From positions 1 to 8,777 of the forward strand of contig JAQGOD010000460.1 of assembly GCA_028293775.1 (NCBI GenBank): a DNA stretch of 8,777 nt. Direction: 5' to 3'. Position 1 is the stretch's first letter. Every line of letters begins with the position of its first letter. The notes under the pieces are model-generated. The model made no database searches. It saw only the letters and a list, made by a program, of their open reading frames with translations, and had not been told where the DNA came from. Positions 1 through 7,143 of this stretch are shown piece after piece. Position numbers and translations under genes: made by a program. This DNA comes from Gammaproteobacteria bacterium (GTDB taxonomy: Bacteria > Pseudomonadota > Gammaproteobacteria > Steroidobacterales > Steroidobacteraceae).

Positions 1-1029
1 GAGCATTTCTACAATCGCTATCGAGGCGATGTCGTGCTCAATCCTTTCGAGAGTGAATCGGCGTAATGGGACTTGTTTGCCGAGATCAAGAACAGCTTCG
101 ACGTCGAGCAGTTGGCAAGCGGGCTTATTCCGAACAGTGACGACTCATCGGCCAGCGAGTGGCGGAGTTATGCGCGGACATTCTTGGCTGCCGTCCTGCG
201 TCGTTGCCACAATTGCGGCTGGCGTGATGCGGGCATGCTGTGGCGGCTGCTTATGGTCGCATCAGCGGATGAGCTCCGGCCCATCGTCGAAGGCACGCCC
301 GCCCAGCCTTTCCTCGATCACGATAATGCGCGCATGTTCGGATCGATACGCTCTGTGATGGGTTCCGCGATTGCCGCACTTGAGTATGTCCAGCGGCAAC
401 GCGCTGCTCCTTTTTCGGTGCGCGGCTGGGTGCAGTCTCGAACCTATCCCAGCATGTTGTTTATTCCTTATAGGGCCGGCCAAATCGCAGCGCTGCGATC
501 GATGATCGCAACCTGGATGCACCTGGCAATCTTCGAGGCCATGAGTCAATCGGGAGAGGGCGAGCAAAGGCTCTGGTTTGTGATTGATGAGCTGGACGCG
601 CTGGGCGCAATTCACGGGCTGAAGGACGCGCTGGCACGGCTGCGCAAATTTGGTTGCCGCTGTGTCCTCGGATTCCAGTCGATCGCGCAGGTCTCCAGCA
701 CCTATGGGCAGGGCGAGGCACAGACAATTGTGGAGAACTGCGGGAATACGCTCATTCTGCGCTGCTCGGGCAGTGAGAACGGCGGAACGTCGCAATTTGC
801 TTCGCGCCTGATCGGTGAACGAGAAGTCCTAAGGCGGCAGATATCGCGCGGCCGCGATCGCGAGAGCTCCTGGTCGAGCCATGGTGCGCGCCGCTCACGC
901 AGTATTACCCACCAGCACGTAACCGAAACGGCGGTCATGCCGTCCGAACTCGAGCAATTGCCGGACTTGTGCGGGTATCTCAAGCGAGCTTCCTCTGCGG
1001 TGTGGTTGAAGGTCGCATTCAACCTCTAG
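1..1029 (+). pseudogene. traD: TraD/VirD4-like type IV coupling protein, 3' part, interrupted by in-frame stop
   Basis: This is the C-terminal part of a membrane ATPase that docks the relaxase-DNA complex to a type IV secretion channel. The frame is open from base 1 and reads a family-typical stretch (GDVVLNPFE at 25-51), hits TAA at 64-66, then resumes exactly as the family does (WDLFAEIKNSFDVEQLA from 67). Walker B is at 571-600 (LWFVIDELDA, acidic pair at 586-591), followed by a family-typical LRKFGCRCVLGFQSIAQV stretch. The natural end is TAG at 1027. Walker A would lie upstream of the window. The first possible restart is TTG at 73; the first in-frame ATG is at 235. Either restart gives a product without Walker A, so the gene is probably non-functional unless the stop is suppressed or is a sequence error. 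The relaxase gene follows after 3 nt. The family call is firm; the loss of function is inferred from the single stop. Confidence 0.85.
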
Positions 1030-1032
1030 CGC

Positions 1033-1995
1033 ATGGCAGTCTACTTTCTCAATATCAAGACTTTCGGGCGCTCAAACGGCAGCAGTGCGGTGAGCGCCGC
1101 CGCATACCGTGCCGGCGAGCGCATACGCGACGAGCGCAGCGGCAAGACCTACGATCACTCGGACCGCCAAGATGTCATGCATAAGGAAATCATTCTCCCA
1201 AGCCAATTCGACTCGGATGATTTGGCTTGGGCGAAGGACCGCACTAATTTATGGAATGCGGCCGAGGGCGCCGAGACCCGTAGGAACGCTCGGGTGGCGC
1301 GTGAGTATCTTGTGGCCCTGCCGGCGGAGCTACCCCACGCGCATCGATTGGACTTGGTCAGAAGATTTTCGCACGAGTTGGTGGAGCGGTATCGATTCGC
1401 GGTCGATGTCGCCATTCATGCGCCGCGGAATTTTCCCGGCAGCGATCCGCGCAACTTTCACGCCCACCTTCTGGCCACTACGCGCGAGGCGACTACCGAG
1501 GGTCTCGGCGCCAAAACCACGCTCGAATGGAGCGATGCGCGTCGCCGTGAGACCGGCTTAGGTCCGGCCATTAATGAGCTATTGCACGTGCGTGAGCGTT
1601 GGGCGGCGGCGGCGAATGAGGCATTGCTGGCGGCGCACGTGGTGGCGCGTATCGATCATCGCACGCTGCAAGCGCAGGGCATAGACCGCGAGCCCGAGCC
1701 GCGAATTCCGCGTGCGGCCTTCGAAATGGAACGGCATGGATACCGAAGCGTAGTCGCCGAGCGAATTCGCGAGGAATATCAAGACCGAGTGGAATCGCGT
1801 CTGCAACGATCCGCGCAGATAGCAGCTCCTGCAGCGGAACCGGCCAGCCTCGATGCGATTCGCCGCGAAGCGCGTGATAACTGGCTGCGCATGAGGCAAG
1901 CGCAGGCCGAGACTGGGCGCGCCGAGACCGGAAACTCAGAGACTGCGCGCGCGGAGGCCGCGGCGCGCGCGCAGGATGACGATCTTGCGCGATGA
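1033..1995 (+). CDS. MobA/MobL-family (MOBQ-type) relaxase
   Basis: This is a conjugative relaxase of 320 residues, expected to nick DNA at an oriT, stay covalently bound through a tyrosine and be delivered by the coupling protein encoded just upstream. The N-terminus (MAVYFLNIKTFGR) and AAYRAGERIRDERSG (residues 23-37) are typical of the family, with Tyr25 the likely nucleophile. The histidine cluster for metal binding is at His129 (AIHAPR) and His143/His145 (NFHAHLL). RVAREYLVALPAEL (87-100) and IDHRTLQAQGIDREP (207-221) are further family blocks. After about residue 250 the protein is charged and low in complexity with AETG-type repeats; there is no primase or helicase domain. No clear Shine-Dalgarno precedes the ATG, so translation is probably coupled to the upstream gene. 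Its TGA overlaps the next start as ATGA. All key residues appear intact, unlike the broken coupling protein. No oriT was recognised in the window. Confidence 0.9.
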   Translation: MAVYFLNIKTFGRSNGSSAVSAAAYRAGERIRDERSGKTYDHSDRQDVMHKEIILPSQFDSDDLAWAKDRTNLWNAAEGAETRRNARVAREYLVALPAELPHAHRLDLVRRFSHELVERYRFAVDVAIHAPRNFPGSDPRNFHAHLLATTREATTEGLGAKTTLEWSDARRRETGLGPAINELLHVRERWAAAANEALLAAHVVARIDHRTLQAQGIDREPEPRIPRAAFEMERHGYRSVVAERIREEYQDRVESRLQRSAQIAAPAAEPASLDAIRREARDNWLRMRQAQAETGRAETGNSETARAEAAARAQDDDLAR

Positions 1996-2618
1996 TCCGA
2001 CGGATTGACTATGCCTCTTGCTACGTTTACTCGCCCGCCGGTAGCGGCGCGATGTGTGAGCGTTCCCGCCTGCTGTGCGCACTATTGAAGGAAAGCGATG
2101 CGCGCTTCATGTTCAAGTATGCGTTGCGGGTCCGCGAAGAAGCGGAGCGATGCGAAAGTCTCGCCGGCTTCTTCCGCGCCACCGATGTGTTGGTGCCGGT
2201 ACCCAGAAGCCGGCCGCGAGCCTGCGGCACATGGCCGGCTGCGGATTTGGCTCGTGCCCTCGTCAGTGCCGGAATAGGGGCTAGCGCGTGGCCCGGCTTG
2301 CATCGGGTGTGCGCGGTGCCGAAATCGGCGACAGCCGCGCCGGGAAGGCGCCCCAGCGTCTCGTGCCACTATGCATCCTTTCATGTCGATCCACCCAGTG
2401 CGAACTACGTGAACGTGCTGCTTATCGACGATGTAATTACCAAGGGCCGAACGCTTTTGGCGGCCGCTGCACGTGTACGCGAGGCCATCCCTCGCGCGCA
2501 GGTTCGAGCGTTTGCGTTGCTTCGGACCATGGGATTGGCCCCGGATATCGAAACCTTGCTCGATCCGTGCCGAGGGGAGATTCGATGGCGCTCCGGGGAC
2601 GCGCAGCGAATTCCTTGA
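1992..2618 (+). CDS. ComF-like phosphoribosyltransferase-domain protein
   Basis: This 208-residue protein has a type I phosphoribosyltransferase fold. The PRPP-binding loop is VLLIDDVITKGRT (residues 142-154), with the paired aspartates at 146-147. VLVPVPRSRPR (66-76) matches the ComF-like segment before the core. The loop departs from the usual DDxxTTGxT: Lys151 replaces the second Thr and Arg153 sits where Gly, Ala or Ser is common. ComF proteins usually carry an N-terminal zinc finger; here the N-terminus has scattered Cys (10, 22, 29) but no clear CxxC pairs. The start ATG at 1992 overlaps the relaxase stop (ATGA), which strongly suggests co-translation with the mobilization genes. A second in-frame ATG at 2052 is less attractive. 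The substrate is unknown. A role in nucleotide salvage, in handling incoming single-stranded DNA or in element maintenance is speculation. Confidence 0.8.
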   Translation: MIRRIDYASCYVYSPAGSGAMCERSRLLCALLKESDARFMFKYALRVREEAERCESLAGFFRATDVLVPVPRSRPRACGTWPAADLARALVSAGIGASAWPGLHRVCAVPKSATAAPGRRPSVSCHYASFHVDPPSANYVNVLLIDDVITKGRTLLAAAARVREAIPRAQVRAFALLRTMGLAPDIETLLDPCRGEIRWRSGDAQRIP

Positions 2619-2646
2619 CCGAAAGTTGAGCGGCGTCGTCTATAAT
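2615..2646 (+). promoter_or_regulatory. possible sigma70-like promoter upstream of GIY-YIG/GST unit
   Basis: TTGACC at 2615-2620 overlaps the end of the phosphoribosyltransferase gene, and a perfect TATAAT is at 2641-2646. The spacer is 20 nt, longer than the preferred 16-18, so the -35 assignment is weak while the -10 is strong. If it is used, transcription would start near 2653 and leave a leader of about 150 nt before the GIY-YIG start. The position fits a transcription boundary between the mobilization genes and the next pair. Confidence 0.35.
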
Positions 2647-2805
2647 GCACCGCGCTTGCGCATCGACGTCAAAACACCGCCCGGCAGTCGTCCACTCCTA
2701 AACGCGAGCCAGGGTTCCATCGCCGAAAGCCTTAAAGTAGCTTGCGCTGCCGCCGATGGATTTCTCGGTGCTCACTGCATCCACGAGCTGTGGATGCGTG
2801 GAGCA

Positions 2806-3225
2806 ATGTCCATTAATATTGAGCGTGCGCTCGAACAGCTTTGGGCCTGTGCCGCGCCGTCCGTACCGGAGTGGCTGCCGATGCGCTATATCGACTGGCT
2901 GCCCGAGGCTTATGAGATTGCGCTCAACTTTAGGGCTGCTGCCAAAGGCCGGTCGAACATTTATTTGGTGTTGTTGGATTTCAGTGACCGCGATGGTCCG
3001 TACGGCTTGTATGTCGGCATGAGCAAATATAGTCCCGCTCAGCGCTTCGATCAGCACAAGGCGGGTATTCGCGCGGCAGGAAGCGTATTAAAACGGGGCA
3101 TCGAAGTGCTGACGGGACCGACCATGCATTTGCAATACATCAAGCGCAGCGAGGCTGCGCGTATCGAAGCACAATTGGCGCAAGCCTTCGGCGCAGCCGG
3201 ATTCGCCGTGAAGGGTGGCCACTGA
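2806..3225 (+). CDS. GIY-YIG-like nuclease-superfamily small protein
   Basis: This 139-residue protein has features of the GIY-YIG fold. NIYLVLLD (residues 51-58) stands in for the first strand, YGLYVGMS (66-73) for the YIG strand, then comes RFDQH (80-84) with the conserved Arg, and Glu121 (ARIEAQLAQAF) is a candidate metal ligand. Upstream are an N-terminal helix and WLPMRYIDWLP (23-33). The frame stays open upstream to a GTG at 2473 inside the phosphoribosyltransferase gene, but that stretch shows no domain and overlaps a real gene, so I start at ATG 2806; ATG 2794 is an alternative. Neither has an ideal ribosome binding site. The stop is followed after 1 nt by the first GST, so the two are probably one transcript. 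GIY-YIG proteins cut DNA in repair, restriction and homing; whether this one is catalytic is uncertain because the first motif is degenerate. Confidence 0.7.
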   Translation: MSINIERALEQLWACAAPSVPEWLPMRYIDWLPEAYEIALNFRAAAKGRSNIYLVLLDFSDRDGPYGLYVGMSKYSPAQRFDQHKAGIRAAGSVLKRGIEVLTGPTMHLQYIKRSEAARIEAQLAQAFGAAGFAVKGGH

Positions 3226-3226
3226 C

Positions 3227-3865
3227 ATGATTCTGATTGGTATGTTCGATTCGCCCTTCGTGCGGCGAGTCGCGGTCAGCATGAATCTTCTGGGGATGCC
3301 CTTTGAGCACCGCAATTGGTCCGTGGGGAAGGACTTCGAGCTGATTCGCCAGTTCAACCCGCTCGGCAGAGTGCCGGCCCTGGTGCAAGCGGACGGCGAT
3401 ACCTTGATCGAATCTGCTGCGATTTTGGACTTCCTGGACGAGATGGCAGGCCCCGAGCACGCGCTTCTACCGCGATCCGGGGAGCCGCGACGCGAAGCGT
3501 TGCGCATCATCGCGATAGCCGTCGGCGGCGCGGAGAAGGGTGTGCAGCAAGTGTACGAGAGTGCTTTCCGGCCTCCCGAAAAGCGGTATCGCCCCTGGGT
3601 GGAACGCTGTCATACCCAAACGCATGCGGCGCTCGCCGAGTTGGACCGGTTGTGTCAGGTGCGCGGAGGCGAATGGCTGATCGGCAATCGAATTACGCAG
3701 GCCGACATTACCGCGACCTGCGTCTACAGCTTCCTGAGTCAGGCTCTGGACATCAACCGCGACACCGTGATGTATCCGGCCTTGAGTGCGGTTGCCGACC
3801 GTTTCGAATCCCTGCCCGAATTTCGATCGGTCAAGGCCGATTGGTTCGCGCCGAGCAGCCCTTAG
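3227..3865 (+). CDS. glutathione S-transferase family protein (first)
   Basis: This is a cytosolic glutathione S-transferase of 212 residues, a normal length. The N-terminal thioredoxin fold starts MILIGMFDSPFVRRV, with Ser9 as the probable glutathione-activating residue. NPLGRVPAL (44-52) carries the cis-proline at 50, and IESAAILDFLDE (61-72) carries the Glu-Ser pair that binds the glutathione gamma-glutamyl group. The helical C-terminal domain has the capping-box motif TQAD (157-160). I chose ATG 3227 because AAGGG at 3211-3215 is well placed before it and the protein then begins exactly at the first beta strand; a GTG at 3215 in the same frame would add four residues. It starts 1 nt after the GIY-YIG stop, so translation is likely coupled. 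The substrate cannot be told from sequence; detoxification of electrophiles is the family role. Confidence 0.88.
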   Translation: MILIGMFDSPFVRRVAVSMNLLGMPFEHRNWSVGKDFELIRQFNPLGRVPALVQADGDTLIESAAILDFLDEMAGPEHALLPRSGEPRREALRIIAIAVGGAEKGVQQVYESAFRPPEKRYRPWVERCHTQTHAALAELDRLCQVRGGEWLIGNRITQADITATCVYSFLSQALDINRDTVMYPALSAVADRFESLPEFRSVKADWFAPSSP

Positions 3866-3867
3866 CC

Positions 3868-3898
3868 TTTACTCGCACGGGCTCCAAGGGTTTAGAAT
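3868..3898 (+). promoter_or_regulatory. possible promoter giving a leaderless GST transcript
   Basis: TAGAAT at 3893-3898 is a good -10 match and lies only 6 nt before the ATG at 3905. This places the expected transcription start at or next to the start codon. No Shine-Dalgarno precedes that ATG, which fits leaderless translation. A weak -35 (TTTACT, 3868-3873) is 19 nt upstream of the -10. Confidence 0.4.
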
Positions 3899-3904
3899 GC
3901 CGGC

Positions 3905-4573
3905 ATGGTCGTCGTTCACCATCTCAACAACTCCCGATCGCAAAGGGTGTTGTGGTTGCTGGAGGAACTTGAGCTTCCCTATGAGGTGAAGCGCTACGAG
4001 CGGGATCCTAAGACGATGCTGGCGCCGCCGTCGTTGCTCGCGATTCATCCCTTGGGTAAATCCCCCGTGATTGTCGATGGCGGCGTAACGGTGGCGGAGT
4101 CCGGGGCGATCATCGAGTATCTAGTCGATAAATACGGCGGCGGACGCTTGATTCCTCCCGCGGGCTCTCGCGAGCGCCTGCGCTACACCTATTGGTTGCA
4201 CTACGCCGAGGGCTCGGCGATGACGCCCCTGTTGTTCAAGTTGGTTTTCGACAGGGTTGCGGGCAATCCCGCACCGTGGCCAGTCAGCGCCATTGCCCGC
4301 CGCATCGCCGCCACTGTCACCAAGAACTTTATCGCACCCAATCTTACGCGCCACTTGGACTACATCGAGGCCGAACTCGGCACGCAAGCGTGGTTTGCCG
4401 GCGCACAATTTACAGCGGCCGATGTGCAGATGAGTTTTCCCCTGGAGATTGCCGTATCCAGGGCGGGACTTAATGCCAGCCGCCCGAATTCGATGGCTTT
4501 TTTAGAGCGTATCCATGCGCGGGACGCTTACAAGCGTGCGCTGGAGCGCGGCGGGAAGTACGACTACCAGTAA
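3905..4573 (+). CDS. glutathione S-transferase family protein (second)
   Basis: This second GST, 222 residues, is clearly of a different subfamily from the one just upstream. Its N-terminus MVVVHHLNNSRSQRVLWLLEEL has the SRS motif with Ser10 or Ser12 as the likely catalytic residue. IHPLGKSPVI (47-56) has the cis-proline at 54, and AESGAIIEYL (64-73) is the glutathione-binding Glu-Ser segment. The C-terminal helical domain contains FTAAD (169-173), the capping box with Thr170 and Asp173. The gap of 39 nt from the previous stop holds a -10-like box almost at the start codon and no ribosome binding site, so the mRNA may be leaderless. A DUF885 lipoprotein follows after 21 nt with its own strong ribosome binding site, so co-transcription is likely. 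Confidence 0.9.
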   Translation: MVVVHHLNNSRSQRVLWLLEELELPYEVKRYERDPKTMLAPPSLLAIHPLGKSPVIVDGGVTVAESGAIIEYLVDKYGGGRLIPPAGSRERLRYTYWLHYAEGSAMTPLLFKLVFDRVAGNPAPWPVSAIARRIAATVTKNFIAPNLTRHLDYIEAELGTQAWFAGAQFTAADVQMSFPLEIAVSRAGLNASRPNSMAFLERIHARDAYKRALERGGKYDYQ

Positions 4574-4594
4574 AATAAGTAAGGGGGAGTTTCT

Positions 4595-6373
4595 ATGTGG
4601 AAGTCTCTTAGGACGAGTGCCGCATTGTCGAGCGTTCTGTTGCTGAGCGTGACAGCCTGCAATCAATCGGCGCCGCCGCCACCTAAACCTAAAGGTCCAT
4701 CGCCGTCGAGCGTCGCTTGGCTCAAAGTCGCAAACGCTTTCGTCGAAGACTATATGCGCGCACAACCCTCATTTGCGGCGCAATCCGGCCGTCATGAATT
4801 CGATGGGCAGCTCCCGGACGTGAGCGCGCACGGTATCAAGCGCGAAATCGCGCGGCTGCACGATGAGCGGGAGCAAATTTCCGCCGTTGATCCTAAAACC
4901 TTGGAGCCGCACGACCGCTTCGATCGTGACTACCTCCTGGCTGTCGTTGATAAGGATCTTTTTTGGATAGAAAAGACCCAGTTCCCCTTCACTAACCCGG
5001 GCTGGTACTTGGGCAAGATCGACCCGGAGCTGTACCTGAGCCGCAATTATGCGCCCCTCGAAGTGCGCATGAAGGCCTACATCCAGTACGCGCGCGGGAT
5101 TCCGAGAGTGGCCAAGGCGATCAAGGAAAATCTCAAATCACCATTGCCTAAAACCTATGTCGAATTGGGAATTGCACAATTCGGCGGACTCGCCGATTTC
5201 TACAGTAAGAACGTAGCGCCCGTGTTTGCATCGGTGTCCAACGCGGACCTGCAAAAGCAACTAGCCGATGCGAATGCGAACGCTGCGGCGGCGATGAACG
5301 ATCTCAAGGATTACTTGGCGGCGGAGCGCAAAAACGCCACGGACAAGTATGCCTTTGGTCCGGATTTGTTCGCGCAGATGGTGAAGCAAACCGAGCAAGT
5401 GGACCTCCCCATCGATCAGATCGAGGCTGCGGGACGCGCGGATCTCGAGCGCAATACCGCGGCGCTCAAGGCGGAATGCAACACCTATGCGCCGAAGGCG
5501 CCTCTGGCGCAATGCGTCGCGAAAATGGCCGCGAACAAACCCAAAGGAGGTCCAGTCGAGGAAGCGCGGAACCAGCTCAAGATGCTCAAGGAGTTCATTG
5601 TCCAGAACAACGTGGTGTCGATTCCGAGCAATGACGAAGCGTTGGTGGCGGAAGCTCCGCCCTACAATCGCTCCAATGCGGCCTTCATCAATACGGCGGG
5701 TCCCTACGATAAGGGGGTCGTGTCCGTTTACAACATCGCGCCGCCGGACCCGAAGTGGAGCAAGGCTGAGCAGGCTTCGTATATTCCCGGCGTTGCGCAA
5801 TTGCTTTTTACGTCCGTGCATGAGGTCTGGCCCGGCCATTTCCTGCAGTTCCTGCATTCGAATGCGAACCCGGACAAGCTGGAAGCGCTTTGGGTGGGAT
5901 ACGCCTACGCCGAGGGCTGGGCGCACTATTGCGAGGAAATGATGGTTGAGATGGGCTTAAGTAAGGGAGATGCCGAAAAGCACATAGGCCAATTGAATGA
6001 GGCGCTGCTGCGCGATGTGCGACTGATGTCGGCGATCGGCCTGCACACGCACGGCATGACTGTGGCGCAGTCGGAAAAAATGTTTCGCGAGCAAGCGTTT
6101 CAGGATCCGGGTAACGCCCGCCAGCAAGCCGCGCGTGGTACCTATGATCCTGCCTATTTGAACTACACCCTGGGCAAACTCATGATCAGAAAGCTCCGGG
6201 CAGACTGGCTGTCGAAGAGCGCTGCAGGGGCAGGGGCGCCGGCGCCGGGTTCGCCCTCGCCGGACGATCAGAGCCGGTGGCATGAATTTCACGACAAGTT
6301 CTTGTCGTACGGAGGACCGCCGATTCCGCTATTGCGCAAGGAACTGGTAGGAGAGGGCGGCAGCTTGCTCTAA
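4595..6373 (+). CDS. DUF885-family metallopeptidase-like lipoprotein
   Basis: This protein has 592 residues, near the usual length of DUF885 proteins. It begins with a lipoprotein signal: charged start, hydrophobic stretch, lipobox VTAC with the lipidated Cys22, then a proline-rich linker (residues 26-37). It should therefore be anchored in the cell envelope. The putative zinc site is HEVWPGH (His409, Glu410, His415), with AEGWAHYCEE (439-448) downstream offering the third ligand, probably Glu440 or His444. GLHTHGMT, near the C-terminal third, is also typical. The start is supported by AGGGGGAG at 4582-4589, 5 nt before the ATG. Proteins of this family are thought to be carboxypeptidase-like, but the substrate is not known. 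It overlaps tail to tail with the convergent bufC gene, leaving no space for a separate terminator. Confidence 0.88.
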   Translation: MWKSLRTSAALSSVLLLSVTACNQSAPPPPKPKGPSPSSVAWLKVANAFVEDYMRAQPSFAAQSGRHEFDGQLPDVSAHGIKREIARLHDEREQISAVDPKTLEPHDRFDRDYLLAVVDKDLFWIEKTQFPFTNPGWYLGKIDPELYLSRNYAPLEVRMKAYIQYARGIPRVAKAIKENLKSPLPKTYVELGIAQFGGLADFYSKNVAPVFASVSNADLQKQLADANANAAAAMNDLKDYLAAERKNATDKYAFGPDLFAQMVKQTEQVDLPIDQIEAAGRADLERNTAALKAECNTYAPKAPLAQCVAKMAANKPKGGPVEEARNQLKMLKEFIVQNNVVSIPSNDEALVAEAPPYNRSNAAFINTAGPYDKGVVSVYNIAPPDPKWSKAEQASYIPGVAQLLFTSVHEVWPGHFLQFLHSNANPDKLEALWVGYAYAEGWAHYCEEMMVEMGLSKGDAEKHIGQLNEALLRDVRLMSAIGLHTHGMTVAQSEKMFREQAFQDPGNARQQAARGTYDPAYLNYTLGKLMIRKLRADWLSKSAAGAGAPAPGSPSPDDQSRWHEFHDKFLSYGGPPIPLLRKELVGEGGSLL

Positions 6374-7143
6374 CCGACGGCAACGATGAGGCCGCTGTCC
6401 GCCCAAGTCCCGAGCAGGGCGGCGGCGGCCGGGGGAATTTCCTCTTCCGGGAGCAAGTCGCTCAAGGCTTCGCAAATCTCGCCGAAGTTGCGTCCGCAAA
6501 GCGCCGAATCGAGTGCCGCTGCTTCGACGGCATCCATCGATCGAAAATAGTTTTGTAGATCCCGTCGCCACAAGAGCCACGGTATGGCGGCCGCAGCGGC
6601 TGCCGGTCTCGGTGGCGTCTCATCGGCACTCATGGCCTTCCAAACGGCCGCCGTGTTCCAAGTCAATTCAAGCCGCCGCAACGAGGGATGGAATTGAAAT
6701 TTCAGCTCGCTCCACGCCGACGGGTCGACGGCGGCAAGCGCCGTACGTTGCAAGGGTTGCGCGTCCGGAGCATCGAACACCTCCGAGAGTGTCCATTCGA
6801 GCAGCGCTACCTCCGAGAGAATGGGCTCGTCGCAGCAGGGCGGACGAGCGGCCATGAACTGCGCCAATTCTCGCCCATACCAACGAATCGAGCGGAAAAC
6901 CGAAGGATGTGCCGCGACGAAGGCCCGGCCCAATTCGACCCACATCTCATCGCCCAGCAAACCGTGCAGGACAGGGTAAGTCTCGTGCAGCGCATCGATC
7001 AGCCGCACCTGATAGGCATTGCGGTAAATGGCGAGCCTGTCCGCCGCAGGAAGCGGCGGCGCGTCCACGATGGCGTCGGTGACGCAGCTGTCTTCGCCCA
7101 GAAGATGGCGTTGCATCTCGCGTTGCAACTCGCGCAACTGCAT
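6370..7143 (-). CDS. bufC: BufC/HvfC-type partner protein of the bufferin maturase (DUF2063 N-terminal domain)
   Basis: This 257-residue protein is the recognition partner of the BufB oxidase; in characterised systems it binds the precursor peptide leader and delivers it to the enzyme. The N-terminal DUF2063 domain is recognisable from ADRLAIYRNAYQVRLIDAL (residues 34-52), TYPVLHGLLGDE (55-66) and the following HPSVFRSIRWYG segment (79-90). The C-terminal half is less conserved and rich in Ala and Pro, including a run of six alanines. I place the start at ATG 7143, whose A is shared with the bufB stop (TGATG); a GTG at 7146 immediately before is also possible. AGGCGGG lies a few bases upstream in the bufB end. 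Its TAG stop (6372-6370) overlaps the stop of the convergent DUF885 gene. Earlier annotations call such proteins DNA-binding, which is probably misleading here. Confidence 0.87.
   Translation of the reverse strand: MQLRELQREMQRHLLGEDSCVTDAIVDAPPLPAADRLAIYRNAYQVRLIDALHETYPVLHGLLGDEMWVELGRAFVAAHPSVFRSIRWYGRELAQFMAARPPCCDEPILSEVALLEWTLSEVFDAPDAQPLQRTALAAVDPSAWSELKFQFHPSLRRLELTWNTAAVWKAMSADETPPRPAAAAAAIPWLLWRRDLQNYFRSMDAVEAAALDSALCGRNFGEICEALSDLLPEEEIPPAAAALLGTWADSGLIVAVG

Noticed and set aside
262..795. Antisense frame across the coupling-protein remnant
   Set aside because: No recognisable motifs, and the plus strand reads a conserved ATPase domain here.
2473..2805. N-terminal extension of the GIY-YIG-like frame
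   Set aside because: It overlaps the phosphoribosyltransferase gene and shows no domain; the open frame is likely due to base composition.
3316..3972. Overlapping plus-strand frame across both GSTs
   Set aside because: Arg/Gly-rich shadow with no motif; both GST frames are intact and typical.
5261..5926. Long antisense frame (221 codons) inside the DUF885 gene
   Set aside because: It is Arg-rich and shows no domain; it mirrors the GC-rich codons of a clearly real gene on the other strand.
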